Origin: Rhipicephalus microplus
Taxonomy: Eukaryota > Arthropoda > Arachnida > Ixodida > Ixodidae
DNA: 64,000 nt
Direction of reading: 5' to 3'
NCBI RefSeq assembly: GCF_043290135.1
Contig: NC_134700.1
Span: forward strand, 159,622,053 to 159,686,052
The position numbers and the translations under genes were made by a program. A model generated the notes under the pieces. That model did no database searches and was not told where the DNA came from. It worked only from the letters and a program-made list of their open reading frames with translations. Below are positions 1 to 11,406 of the stretch, in pieces; position 1 is the stretch's first letter; every line of letters begins with the position of its first letter.

Positions 1-430
1 CCTTATTAGAGAGAAATTTCTCACCAGTTGCCACCCAAGCTTGTCGCTGTACTTGAAAGAGAGAAAGGCTGAGTCACTTGAAGGCATGCTTGAATTGGCC
101 GACCAATTCTTGGAAGCGCAAGGTGGCACAAATATGGCCAAAGTCAAGAAGGAGTGTCCCGAAGACTAAAAAAATTCGGCATCCGAACAAAAGAAGCGTG
201 CACCGGAGAGTGTTCCGCGATGTTTTCTGCGCAACCGAGTGGGTCATCGCGCGAACAACTGTCGTACTAACTTTACGAGCCCTACGGTAGTAAAAATGTT
301 TCAAGTGTGGTCAGATTCGGCACAAAGCAGACGCATGTCGTAACGGAGCGAGTCAAACTCACCAGGTATCCTGTGTGCTAGCAGCACCGAAAAGTGATGC
401 CGTCACCGACGGATTCGTAGAGTTGAAAAT
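1..430 (+). pseudogene. Ty3/gypsy gag C-terminal part with two zinc knuckles (cut by window edge)
   Basis: This is the end of a retroelement gag protein, which would package element RNA into a particle. The window edge removes its start. Two CCHC zinc-knuckle regions are visible in shifting frames. The first, near 220-262, reads CFLRNRVGHRANNC and has Arg where the second Cys should be. The second, at 298-342, reads CFKCGQIRHKADAC and is intact. Stops and frame changes show it is dead: one stop lies at 167-169 and the knuckles are not in one frame. A closely similar gag end lies on the minus strand at 28.69-29.22 kb. The protease follows directly. Confidence 0.7.
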
Positions 431-448
431 GGGGCGAAACTTCCTATT

Positions 449-1231
449 GTGGGTGCTGTAATGACAAAACAGCCAACCGGTGTTACGAAGGGAATGCCAA
501 CGTTGCCTGGAAAAGTTGCGGGCAAGAAGATTACGGTGTTAAGAGACACCGGTAGCTCCACGGTTATCGGGCGGAGAAATCTGGTACGGGAAGGTGAGTT
601 GACAGGCAAAACGAAACCGGTTTGCCTAATTGACAGTACGATTCGGATGCTTCCCGAAGCAGAAATTGAAGTCGAAACCCCGTACTTCAGCGGGAAGGTT
701 ACTGCTCTATGCATGACGACCCCCCTGTACGACCTCGTCATCGGGAACATCGACGGGGCGCGAAGGCCGAATGATCCAGAATGTTTGAGGGAAGACCCGA
801 AGATGGAGCCCCCGCTGACACAGGGACTGCGAGATTCAGCGGAGAACAATCCTGTGAAGGATTTCACTCGAGCCCAAAGTGAAGCCTGGGCGCAAGAGAC
901 AGCGAATGAGAAAATGATCGTATTGAATGAGTTTACGTGCTGGGCAGCTGGACTTACGTCGGCTCGACCTCAACTGACCGACAATGTAAAGATGACGGAC
1001 TCGGCCAGCCAGGCCCAATGTCGTGACATGAACAAGCTGGTAAATAAACAGACAGGACCCGTTGAACATTATGAGCCGTTAACGGTGTCGGAAGTGACAA
1101 CGATGGCTGAGACGCCGCCTCAGATACCGTCTTTGGAAAGGGCTCGCCGAAAAGGATCGAGGAAAAACAAGAAGAGGTCGAGCGAGCACCGCAAGAAAGG
1201 GCGCAAGCGCTGCTCAAGGTACACAGGATAG
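449..1231 (+). pseudogene. Ty3/gypsy retropepsin-like protease, fused to a basic tail; rest of pol missing
   Basis: The open frame is 260 codons. The active-site motif is VLRDTGSSTVIG at residues 31-42, with catalytic Asp in DTG. It is followed by a beta-rich segment ending TTPLYDLVIGNIDG, which matches the minus-strand protease at 28.0-28.6 kb (DTPLYDVVLGNVEG). In the family this aspartic protease cleaves the Gag-Pol precursor. Residues after about 120 are not recognised; the last 35 are very basic (KGSRKNKKRSSEHRKKGRK). No reverse transcriptase, RNase H or integrase follows before the LTR at 1627, so the copy is an internal-deletion or naturally pol-less derivative. The ATG at 449 is only the first in frame; the real protein would be part of a gag-pol fusion. 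Confidence 0.7.
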
Positions 1232-1626
1232 GTGCTGAGGTGGAATCGGAATGTGTTTGGCAGGGCTGAGTGCCATATGTTGTGTTAATGTTCTTGTTAT
1301 CCTGTGTCACAACTGTATGTCGAGCGAGTCAAAATGTTTGTTACGGTGATGTGATCTATAGTACTGTACAATTGTTGTAATGACAGACCTTTGTACATTT
1401 GTATTGTCTGGAAGTATGTGATGGAGTATTGTATTCATGTACCTGTGGCTATATTCTATGTGTTGTGAGATTGAATTGCAATGTACAATTGTATTGAATG
1501 ATCTATTGTGAACGTGACGTGTCATGAGCGACGGACTATGTTACAGTCTCTGAGAGTGTGGGGACTGTTCGCGCTCGTTTGTGTGGTTTTGAATATTATG
1601 AGATAATATTCTTAAAGTAGGGGCAG
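1232..1626 (+). other. 3' untranslated part of the gypsy element and polypurine tract
   Basis: There is no coding potential here. The stretch is T/G-rich with many TGTA/TGTGA words. It ends in AAAGTAGGGGCAG at 1614-1626, a reasonable polypurine tract (plus-strand primer site) immediately before the LTR that starts TGTCAC at 1627. Confidence 0.45.
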
Positions 1627-2700
1627 TGTCACAAAACGAGCGCTCAAAAAGGGCGCGCTGCCAAATTGTCGCGATGAAGCGCCGGAAAGACGCTTCGGGG
1701 TCAATGATAAAAAAAGAAGAAAACAAGCATCCATAGACTCCCCGGGTGCGCGTCCCTCTCCCCTCGGAAGCGTAAGTTCACCGACGAACCTCCTCACATC
1801 GTGGCCGAGCAAGCCCTGGAAATTCCCCGATGGAAAGGCGCATGGTGATGCCGGGTTGCGTCATCCGTCGCGGACGGCCGTCGAACCGTCTCGCGCTTTC
1901 CCCCAGCCTTCGCTGCGCATCGCGCCGACGAAATGATGAGAATTTTCTGGAATCTCGCGCGGAAGGTATTTAACCGAGCAGCAGAGATGGGAGATCAGGA
2001 GAAGATTGAAGTTAGTGCCAGCGTGCGTGGGGTTATTCCGCCGCGTCTGTCGGTGAAGGTTTTGTCCGTAGTGACAAAGCAGGAGAAGAAGAAAGTATGC
2101 GCCAGAGTGCGTAGGGTGTTCCGCCTTGTGGGCGAAGCCTTTTGTCTTCCGTGACAAAGGAGGAGAAGAAGAGGATTTCCACCTGAGGGGTGAAGGCTCG
2201 AGCTACAGGCAAGAGTGTGTGCCTACCGCTATCGAATGAAGACGCGTGGCAATAGCTGCGTGTGTGAAGCCGACGTGTTTCCGGCGAAGAAGTTTGGAGC
2301 CTGGAGAGTGGGCAATTGAAGACGCTAGGTTTCCTGGAAGAGAAACTTCGGGGGCAGCCGAACGACAACAACGCTGGACTTTGAGTGAGTGATTCGCGGA
2401 AGAGTATCATCCAGACTTTTGTTCCAAGAACTTTAAACTGAATAAGTTTTCTAACTCTTTAGTCTTTAAGTGTCTTGGTTGTTCGATGCATGCGACTGCA
2501 TTGTAGTGCGTATTGTTGTCCGTGTCCGTTGTTTTGAGTGTGGCTGATTGTACTGTGTAGTACGTTGTTTGATTAGTGACATATTGTATTCAACTATTGT
2601 GGAGTGTGCATACTTGTGTATCGTTTTGATTTGCCATAATTGAGAATATAATTTTGTTTTGTTTATCAACTCTCGGCTCTGACTTGTTCTTTGGGCCACA
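1627..2700 (+). repeat. Putative long terminal repeat (about 1.07 kb)
   Basis: The segment starts TGTCACAAAACG directly after the polypurine tract and can be ended at TTGGGCCACA (2700), giving TG...CA termini. A purine-rich unit is repeated inside: GTGACAAAG(C/G)AGGAGAAGAAGA occurs near 2070 and 2152. Only one copy is in the window, so the ends are not proven by comparison. The palindromic TGGCGCGCCA at 2713-2722 just beyond could be a primer-binding site (TGG start), which would imply that this LTR is also the 5' LTR of a second, tandem internal region. The reverse orientation cannot be excluded, because the minus strand is open for 105 codons across 2590-2907. Confidence 0.45.
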
Positions 2701-2915
2701 GCCGTCGTTCGCTGGCGCGCCAAATAGGACCACTTCTAAATTATCCGCGCTTTCGTGGTGCGGTTCGAGGGCCGATACTCCGGCCCTTAGAATTAGCCCG
2801 GTGATCGCCTCCTGAATTAACGGGACCTGTGACACCCAACCCTGCACGTCGACGGGATTTGCCGCGCCCACGCCTCCAGTGGTGAGCTTCACGCCCAATA
2901 TGTACATTGATGGCT

Positions 2916-2970
2916 GGGCTAGACTGCGCCTGCACGCTCCCTAAAAGCACGCGCAGGCGCAGTCTAGCCC
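2916..2970. repeat. Short perfect inverted repeat (18-bp arms, 19-bp loop)
   Basis: Arm 2916-2933 is GGGCTAGACTGCGCCTGC and arm 2953-2970 is its exact reverse complement. The structure looks like a small fold-back element or a stem-loop in repeat DNA. No target duplication was recognised. Confidence 0.8.
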
Positions 2971-3150
2971 GGTCGTGGTGCATTTTAAACGTGGGAACAA
3001 CAGTCAGCACCACCTGTTGCCATTACGGTGAGTGTGGAACTGTTTTTTTTTTGCCTGTTTAGCGTCACGTGAATGAAAAAAAGGTTTAAAATAGACGAAC
3101 AAATATGTAATTGTGATAGAGTAATAAAAAAACAAATACAAGTACAAAGC

Positions 3151-3430
3151 CTTTATAGTAGTCAGCGACTTCAACGTAGACATTATGGACCTTAGCACCG
3201 AGCTTTGTCGTCGATTCTTTACGTAACTTTGTGTGGCTCTCTCTACATTCAATGATATGGGGCGATGCTCGGGTAGAATATGTCTGACACACAAAAAGGT
3301 TTAACAGTACATTAATATCAAACACATTTGGGGCGGAACAATTAATATAACACACCTACAAGCGAAAACCCTTTATACTAGTAGGCGACTTCAACGTAGG
3401 CATTATGAACCTTAAGGCCTATAGCTTCGA
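3151..3430 (+). repeat. Two direct copies of an endonuclease-motif fragment (about 50 bp each)
   Basis: Positions 3151-3200 and 3377-3424 share about 45 bases that translate in one frame to FIVVSDFNVDIMDL and ILVGDFNVGIMNL. The GDFN word is typical of the APE-type endonuclease of non-LTR retrotransposons. The spacer of about 180 bp has stops and no recognisable domain. This is probably relic retroelement DNA amplified as a repeat rather than a gene. Confidence 0.5.
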
Positions 3431-3454
3431 CCGCTCGTCATCATTCACTTCGTG

Positions 3455-4065
3455 GAGATGCGTGAATTTTTTTCCTATCTGTTTCTGTGTGTGTCTACTT
3501 CTTTCACTGTCTTTCTATATTTTTTTATACTTTTCTTTTTCTTTATTTCGGTTTATTTTGCTCTGTCTTTATACGTCATATTTTCTCCTTTTTTGTAGTC
3601 GTTCTCTCGCCTTCTGCCTTTTCCTTTCTTTATTCCTCATCTGTACACATGATCTTCTTTTCTTTGTCTTTTCATATTCTACTTTCTCCCTTAATGTCTC
3701 TTCGCCTACTCTTTCTTTTTCTCTCTTCATATATTTCTATCTCTCCTTGTTCCTCTCTTTATCTTTGTACTCGTTCCCCATCCTTTTCAGCCTCAAATCT
3801 GTACTTCCCACCCTCACTTATCTATCCCACTTCCTTCCTATACTACACAAGGCTACACTACGCTTTGCTATAGCGTGTCTAGATAGCAGAGTACCTTATA
3901 TATAGACGCTCACCTTCGCATCCTGGGTATAAGGGGTTCGAATCTCACATCTCCAAGAAATGATTTTAAGAATATCTCTTTCTTTTTCTTTCTCACTCTT
4001 TTTCCACTTTTCTTCCTCTACCTTCTCTTTCTCTATGTGTCTTTTTCCCCAACAGAGTTATTGCA
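3455..4065 (+). repeat. Pyrimidine-rich low-complexity tract with a possible tRNA-like B box
   Basis: The plus strand is T/C-rich (TTTCTTT, CTCTTTCT words) from 3455 to 3840 and again from 3960 to 4050. The long open frames here encode Ser/Phe/Leu runs caused by composition and are not genes. Between the two blocks lies GGTTCGAATCTC at 3933-3944, which fits a Pol III B box. An A box is not clear, so a SINE relic is only a possibility. A poly-C run lies at about 4203-4217. Confidence 0.5.
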
Positions 4066-4449
4066 TCTCACGCCGGAGAAATCAGTGCACGCGTTCTGAG
4101 AGTGAAATGAATATGATGACGTCGATAAAGAAGAGGACGAAGAAAGCGCGTACCGATTGATGATAATAGATTTAAGCTGGCTAACAGTCCGGAAAGAGTT
4201 TACCACCCCCCCCCCCCTACTCTAGCTTTGCGATTTGCCGTGCTCAATTGACTGTTTTTGCATAATTTACACGCGGCTCTTAAAAATATGTATGAAACCA
4301 AGTGGATATGCAACGCAAATGTGAATGCTTTCATTTTTACATTGAAGACAAGAGTTTGTTTACCACCGAAGCAATCTAACACCATCTCTAGATGATAAAT
4401 GGTTATGTTGCGAATACTGCCCTCAGTCTGTGACTTGTATACGTATACT

Positions 4450-4839
4450 CTAAAGATCACATACATTTAACTGAAATGGGATCGGGAGCTTGTTGCATAT
4501 ATGCAGTATTAAAAACACCAGGTACACCTTTTTGAAGACTGTTCTTTGTGACGATTGTCTGCTATAAAGGCGCTTCAATGCATTAAATGCTTGTACCACG
4601 TATTCTTCAATCACCAATTTGTTGCGAAACGTGCGAGGGGCAATTTGGCGCCCTCGAAACAGCGGGACAATACTGTTTATAGCAACAAATGACCACAAGT
4701 GTTTAGTTCTCATCGCATTGCACATCGGCGTAGGGGTGAAGCTGTAAAGACTGCCTAAGAGAGCGCAAAGGAAATCCATGATGCGCGCATATTCCATGTG
4801 TTGACGCTCACTTGTCTCATTTCGCTCCATGGCTTGCAC
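4450..4839 (-). CDS. Unrecognised 129-codon open frame
   Basis: The frame begins MQAMERNETSERQHMEYARI and is open for 129 codons with a mixed, protein-like composition, including two hydrophobic stretches (residues 22-35 and 107-116). I recognise no domain. No promoter, splice sites or poly(A) signal stand out, and the surroundings are repeat DNA. It may be a transposase or receptor relic, or chance. Low confidence. Confidence 0.15.
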   Translation of the reverse strand: MQAMERNETSERQHMEYARIMDFLCALLGSLYSFTPTPMCNAMRTKHLWSFVAINSIVPLFRGRQIAPRTFRNKLVIEEYVVQAFNALKRLYSRQSSQRTVFKKVYLVFLILHICNKLPIPFQLNVCDL

Positions 4840-5073
4840 TGCTCGGCTTGTTAATAGAGCGTTTATTTACATAACTAACCAGGTCAAGTGTCGCGGTGCC
4901 ACAAAATAAGCAATTTACAATAGTTAGCTTCACCGCAGTGCCGTCGTGGTGTGCGGCCCAGCTTAATAAATTTATTGCGGTATGGCATGCTCGTTAAGCA
5001 GCAACTCTCGCCCGGAGTGAAAATGGTCACTAACGTGTTAGGGATGATAAGCACATAATGCTGAGTTCCTTAA

Positions 5074-5817
5074 AGGAAACTAAAGTCAACTATTAAGTCA
5101 ATGTTGATTGTTGAAATGACGGTCCAGAAACTTCGCAGTGTTACTTTTGTGCCACGGAAGGGCCTGTTTTGAAATAAAAGCAGGTTTTAGTGCTCCGCAT
5201 CGGGTTAGCGCACTTCAAATTACCCGCCTCAAGAAGCGAACCGACCATAACGACTCACGCACGCTCACGTCACTGTTGCCATGCACAACGTGGCCCGGCT
5301 TTACTGAGCTAGTAGCAGCAAACCGAAATCAGCGGGAGCCACAGTTGCAACAACGGCCATTGATCAATTTCCTGCCATTGGCTTCGAGATAGCAGGTGCT
5401 TTTGTTTCAACTGCGCCCCACTTGATGGCACAACCTGCCCTGCGTAATCACGCAAAAAATAAATTTCTGAACCACTCGCGCCATTCCTTATAGTAACGTC
5501 CGGTGGTTCTTTTTCCATGAATCAAATAGAAACGAGCAAGCAGCATTGCGTCTCTTAATGCACGGAAGGTTCTTTATTTAGTTCAGTTAGATCGATTACT
5601 AGTGGTTATTGTAGGCGGTCCGTCTGATGTCATCGGGATCATTTTGAAGATGTCCTACTGCGGCGCATATATTCTGGTGCATTTACCTTAATTTCTCAGT
5701 AAGTGGGGCACTGTTGATAATGTTAAGGCGTTTATTAGCCGTTTATTGTCGTTTTAGATGTTGTCATACATTGAGTGTTCACTCTGACGTAAATTGTTAT
5801 TTCATTTTAGTGTCCCT
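5074..5817. mobile_element. TTAA-flanked terminal-inverted-repeat element (MITE-like, possibly piggyBac-derived)
   Basis: The left end is TTAA (5070-5073) then AGGAAACTAAAGTCAA. The right end, read inward on the minus strand from 5817, is AGGGACACTAAAATGAAATA, and it is followed outward by TTAA (5818-5821). The roughly 16-bp ends are imperfect inverted repeats and the flanking TTAA on both sides is the target duplication expected of piggyBac-type transposition. The 744-bp interior has no transposase; the open frames at 5138-5392 (+) and 5309-5518 (-) are short and unrecognised. I read it as a non-autonomous element. Confidence 0.55.
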
Positions 5818-5821
5818 TTAA

Positions 5822-6805
5822 TTAAAATACAAGCACGAGCACGGTATCAGTCGTCACAGCCCGAGCACCGAGCCGTCCAGCATGCGCACAGGCAGTCCTT
5901 CGCATCAAACTGTTCCTGAGTTGTCTGAGCTCAGTACAGTTGGAAGAGAAATAACCGTTCGTGACTTCGCTGACAACCTACAAGAGCATTGTTAATGTCG
6001 CTTAATTTATTCTAGCTGTCGCACAAGCGCTTTAATGAGCAACAAGTGTTTCGGTTATAGAACAACAAGGAAGTGCGTATTTTTAGCGTGATCCTCCAAT
6101 AGTAAGGCGATGGAGCCAACTGAATTATGGGATCATACTTTAAACTGAAATACCATTGAATTTAGTGTGACCTAAACATTTTTGACTACAGGAGCACGAC
6201 CTGCAACAGAAGTCTGCTTCAAATTCCAGTTCACCAAGCACTTACATTGTAAGAGTTATATCCACTGACATTCAACACGATTACTGCAAACTGATTGAGA
6301 GTCCACAGTAACGTAAATTTGTGTCTATTGTCTGAACAATATATGTCGATTGAAGCGAACACTCGCGACGTAACGTGACACTTGTCGACTTGACTTGAGG
6401 TATTTCTGGGCCCATTAAAGGGGCCCTAAAACACTTTTTTAATAACCATCGAACTAATTCACTGGATGCCTTATTGCCTCAAAAATTCATTCATTCATTC
6501 ACAAAATTTAATTTGTGTTGAAGCCCGGTCTTTCCAGATTGATGTGGGCCGCGTCCACGTCGGTACCGTCAGGCCGAACACCGTAAGAATTTTAAGAATC
6601 CGCCCTGTATGAGTGGAGTTACAAACATTTGTAACACGCTGGAACCACATTTTCTCTTCTCTCGTCTCGACGAGAGCGCTGGAAGCTAAGATGGGACGAA
6701 TGGGAGGGGCAAACAAAAAACTTCACGCACGCTTAGTGACCTTGGGCACTTTTTCTCTCTTTTTTTTTGCTTCGAATACGCGCCTTTCTCAGTACGATCG
6801 CGCGC
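5822..6805. other. Gene-free interval of dispersed repeat DNA
   Basis: No coding region is supported. Position 6417 onward begins TTAAAGGGGCCCTAAAACAC, a start that resembles the TTAA-AGGG ends of other elements here. It runs into LINE-A copy 1 at about 6806, so it may be a TIR element truncated or interrupted by that insertion. A short (ATTC)n run lies at 6486-6500. Confidence 0.35.
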
Positions 6806-6960
6806 ACATGGATGGATGGATGGATATGGCTATACCCTTTAGATCAGGCGGTGGCTAGCGCCACCAAGCCGTAATACCTAATGAACCAAAAACTATAGTT
6901 ATTTTTTTTCCTTAAAAAGTGAGTTTGAGGATGCGTACTTTGCAGTGAAGAGTTTAATTT

Positions 6961-9900
6961 TCACACGTGCCTTGACTTTAGCCACCAATCAGATAACCTC
7001 CTTCTAGTTAAGTCTACCCGCTTAAAGTTTATTTTGCCCTCCCGGTCCCTAAACCCCAGTGCTTTGAAAAACTCTGCGCCATAATCCTGAACTATAGGGT
7101 GAAGCCCTTTACAGAACATTATCAAGTGTTCGGCAGTTTCTTCTTCCTCTCCACACGCACTGCATACTGTGTCTACCCCTTCGTATTTGGCCCGATGTGT
7201 CTTGGTTCGCAGTACTCCCGTCCTGGCCTCAAACAGTAGAGAACTACCCCGAGTATTATCATAGATCCTTTCCTTGGCAATTTCCTGCTTAAAAGTTCGA
7301 TAGATCTCTAGTGAGGACTTCTTAATCATGCCCATTCTCCACATGTCAGTCTCCGTTTCCTTCACTTTCTTCTTAACCGATAGTTCTTTTTGGTTTAGCC
7401 ACCTGCTGTTTTCTAAGTATTTACCAGTCAACTTCCTAGTTCGCTTCCTCCATTTTGTATCGACATTCTTCATGTACAAGTAGCTGAAAACCTTCCTAGC
7501 CCAACGCTCTTCCTCCATTTCTCTCAATTGCTTCTCAAATTTTATCTTGCTGCTAGATTCCCTGCCCTCAAATGATGTCCATCCCATATCACCTTGTACT
7601 CCCTGATCTGTTGTATTCCCGTGAGCTCCTAAAGCAAGCCTACCTATTCCACGTTGCTTAATTTCTAATCTTGCTTGAACTTCTGATCTCATGCACGAGA
7701 CCGCATTGCCGAACGTCAGCCCAGGAACCATGACCCCTTTCCATATTCCTCTCACAACATCATACCTATTGTAATTCCACAGTGCCCTATTTTTCATAAC
7801 TGCTGCATTCCTGTTACCTTTAGTCGTCACGTATATTTCGTGTTCCCTCAGATACTCGGTCCCATTGCTGATCCATACGCCCAGATATTTGTATTTATCT
7901 GTTATCTCTAGCGTGACATCCTGTATTATAATCTCACTACCTTCGTTGTCATTGAAAATCATGACTGCTGATTTTTCCTCACTGAATCTAAAATCTAACC
8001 TATCTCCCTCATTACCGCAGATGTCCATCAATCTCTGCAAATCTTCCCTGTTGTTGGCCATTAGCACTATATCATCGGCGTACAATAATGCTGGTAGTGC
8101 CTGATCAATAAGTTTTCCTTGTTTGACTAAAGAGAGGTTGAAGCCCAGTCCACTTTCCTCTAATTTTGCCTCTAATCCTTGTAGGTACATCATGAATAAT
8201 AAGGGTGACAGAGGACAGCCCTGCATAAGCCCCCGTTTTACCTCTGCAGGCTTGGATACCTGTTTTTCCCACTTTATAACTACCTTGTTACCTTCATAGA
8301 TACCCTTTAAATATTAGTGACTACATGTTCCACGCCTAGTGTGTCCAGTATTCCCCCCAATTCCTCTTAAACCACGCTATCGTACGCTCCCTTGAAATCC
8401 AAAAATGCTAGCCACAGGGGCCTGTGTTCCTTTTCTGCTATTTCTATGCACTGCGTCAGTGAGAACAGATTGTCTTCCAACCTCCTGTGTTTCCGAAACC
8501 CATTCTGCAGTTCCCCAAGCACCCCCTCATCCTCTATCCATGCCTGCAGTCTTTCCTTTATAATCTGCATCGCCAGCCTGTAGACCACTGATGTCACTGT
8601 TATAGGACGGTAGTTGTTTATGTCAGCTTTGTCCCCCTTTCCTTTATAGATCATGCTCATCCTGCTGTTTCCATCCATCGGGAACTTCACCATCGATTAT
8701 TATTGTGCTCACTGCCTCTCTCAAAGCCTGCTTAGACTTCGGACCTAGTGTCTTTATCAGCCTAATTGAAATGCCATCTGGGCCTGTTGATGTACTACTA
8801 GGAACTCTTTTCTCAGCCCTTTCCCACTCTTGTGAAAATGGAACCATTGCACCACTTGATTCGTCCTTGTCTATTGTGGTGCATAAAGTACTTCTTTGTT
8901 GAAATTTTTCTGTCACCCTTGTTCTTATATATTCAATAGCTTCGTCCCCTTCTAGCCTAGCACCTTGGGCTGTAGTTATAAAACTCTGCTCTAGGCTCGT
9001 CTCATTTCTTAGGGAGTTTAGATGGTTCCAAAATTTCGCAGCTGCCTTTCTATCATTTTTATGTACTTCTGCCAGCCACTGAGCTCCCTTCCTTCTAATC
9101 TTTTCGTTGATCAGAAGGGATGCATCCCTTCTACAGCTTAGAAAGGTTGCCCATTTTCTTTCAACATCATCTGTCGGTTCACCCCGCTGCTTAGCATGTC
9201 TGTGTTCCCTAGAGGCTTCCTGACGTTTTGCTATGGCTCTCTTAACTTCCTCATCCCACCAACTTTTGGGTTCGTGTCTTCTTTTACGAGGTGACTTGTC
9301 ACGCGTCTTAGCAAGCTCTAGCTCAAAGAGTCTAATTAGATTCGTGTATGTCCCCACTGTCTTATTATCCTCCGTGATTACTTTCTCAAATTCTTTAGTG
9401 GCTATTTCGATTTGCCTTTCTGGATAAAAATTTTCCTGTAGTTGCTCATCTTGTCTCCTTCCCACTTTCACTGCTCTTCCAAAACTTAGGTTGATACGTT
9501 TTTGATCGCTACCCAGACTTCTGGAGCCACTTTCATCTATGTGCATTCCCCTGAGCTTATCATACATCCTATGTGACATCAGTGCATAATCTATCGTCGA
9601 CTGAAGCCTTCCTACCTCCCATGTTATTTGCCCTTCAGACTTCTCGGTACTAATGCAAATGATCAAATCAAGCCTTTCACACATATCCATGATCATTTTG
9701 CCTGTCGGGTCGGTATACCCATCTATATCTTCTATGTGCGCATTCATGTCTCCTAGTATAATTATCTCGCACACTCTTCCTAACTCCTGAATGTCCTTTG
9801 ATACCATTGTCTTTTTGATACTCTACCATTGTCTGGTTTTCCTCTCTGGCCTTTGCTCCCGTCCACAAGTACACGAAACCAAGGAATGTCATTTGACCTG

Positions 9901-10275
9901 CCACTTTCCCTTTTAGCCATAAATGTTCCTTGCACTCCTGCTTGACCCTTTGCCAGTCTGTACTTTTGTGAATGAATGCCCCAATACCACCCCCTTTCTG
10001 CTGCCTTCTCTTCTATTACAATATTCCCACGCGTAGTCCGGATTGTTCGGAGGTTGTTCCATGTCCCTGAGATGTGTTTCTACAAAACCGTATACCATCG
10101 CCCTCTCTTCTCTTAGCTGTTCTTCTATCTCTTCCCACTTCAGCCTGTTCCTACCACCCTGCATGTTAATATACCCTATGTCTGAATTGGCTCGGCGCTC
10201 GTGGCTACATCTATTTATGCCCCGGACTCTACCTATCTTAGATATTGGTGCCACTTTGGAATCGTATCTGTTCAT
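6961..10275 (-). pseudogene. LINE-A copy 1 ORF2: endonuclease-reverse transcriptase, broken
   Basis: ORF2 nicks target DNA and reverse-transcribes the element RNA at the nick. The APE endonuclease shows YINMQGG near its start, GFVETHL (catalytic Glu), IILGDMNAHIE and a degraded SDQ where SDH is expected. The reverse transcriptase shows YRPITVTSVVYRLA, FLDFKGAYDSV (catalytic Asp region), GCPLSPLLF and LLYADDIVLM (the YADD core). The C-terminus has CSACGEEEETAEHLIMFC, a C-x2-C-x8-H-x4-C zinc motif, and ends KSRHV at 6961. The frame breaks near 9.90, 9.81, 8.67 and 8.3 kb, where codons around the fingers/palm join are lost, so no intact protein is possible. The best pieces are 8644-9807 (387 codons) and 6961-8226 (421 codons). 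Confidence 0.85.
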
Positions 10276-10394
10276 ACCACCTGTCGAAGAGTCTCCCTGG
10301 TTGTTTTCCACGTTACTAGCTATTCTGCACCCCGAAGGGCTCGCTTGCCCCCCAAAAAAGCTACTGCGCGTCCTGCAAGTCGCCAACCCACCTC

Positions 10395-11406
10395 ATGACC
10401 TAGCCGCCCATCGAAGTGAATTCTGTCTCGTTGAACCCCCCCCCCCCCACCTATGCACTTCTCTGTTTATTTCCACCACCTCAAAGCCTTTCTATCGACT
10501 CATCCGCCATATCTCTTCGTTTGCGTTGACCACCTCTCTTTGCAGGTTGCTATCACGCACCGGTACCTCCGGTATCGTGGATATCACTACCTGTACCTTA
10601 GGAGAAGTGGCGCGCATGTCATCGACGCCTTTCGCCAGTGTGGCTGCTAGTCCTTCTGCATCTTCATTTAGGACATCATTTAAACCGCCTGAAATTATCA
10701 CGACGTTTCGTCTATCAGCTGTCGTTTTGAGCTTTGCGCTCGCTTGCTTCATGACTGCTTCCAGCTTGCGTCCTGGGAACGCCCCTACTGCAACCCTCTT
10801 GTCACCTCTTACCCTCTCTTTGATGGCTTCTGTGCATCGATTTAAATTCGAGTCCCCGGCGATTATCACATGCTGTGACTTTTCAGCTGGAGCGTTCTGC
10901 ACCTGGGGGCTACTTGCACCTGTGACGCCGGCTGCTTTGTTCCCTCCCTGCCCCACCACTACCTCGCTGAAGCTGGGCCTTGCGACAGTTGAACCGGCTA
11001 AACCTGTTTTTTCCAAACTTGCTTGCTTTTCCTTCTCCACCGTTCTGGTTGCCGGTTCCCTACTGCTCTCACGGTAGGTTGCTTCTTTGTTCAGCTTCGT
11101 TAGCGCTTCCTCGGCGGACTTCAGTCTTTATCCCATTGCCCTCGTTTTCTCTTGCTCTGTCGCCAACGCAGTCTCGAGCTCGGCGATTCTGATCAGCAGT
11201 TTACTCTGGGCAACCATCATTTTCTCCATTTTTTCCTCGACCTCACATTGCCTACACTTCGCGTCAGCCTCTTCTCCATCCGCTTCTACGCCTGGGTCCA
11301 CTTTCAAACCCACTCCACATCCTGAACACTTTACAGTCTTTTTAACCTTGCCTTTCTGACACCAATTCTCCTTATACTCAATACTTACTAAACTCGAGCC
11401 CTGCAC
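10395..11406 (-). pseudogene. LINE-A copy 1 ORF1: zinc/coiled-coil/SGNH esterase protein, broken
   Basis: From the N-terminus (ATG at 11406): a Cys-rich segment with CSGCG and later CRQCE (two CxxC pairs, zinc-ribbon-like); a heptad-rich coiled coil around AELETALATEQEKTRAMG; a premature stop right after (near 11128); then, reopening from 11040, an SGNH/GDSL hydrolase core. Its block I is VIIAGDSNLNR (Ser in GDSN) and block III is ISGGLNDVL (GxND). The final DxxH block is disrupted. In this LINE group ORF1 binds RNA, and the esterase may act on lipids or membranes. The plus strand across 10043-11077 is open for 344 codons but is only the antisense of this gene. Confidence 0.8.

Noticed and set aside
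3405..3905. 166-codon Phe/Leu/Ser-rich frame resembling a membrane protein
   Set aside because: Its hydrophobicity comes from a T/C-rich low-complexity tract; two frames are open in parallel.
10043..11077. Long plus-strand open frame of 344 codons
   Set aside because: It is the exact antisense of LINE-A ORF1 and the start of ORF2, which have recognisable domains on the minus strand; the same antisense openness recurs in copy 3.
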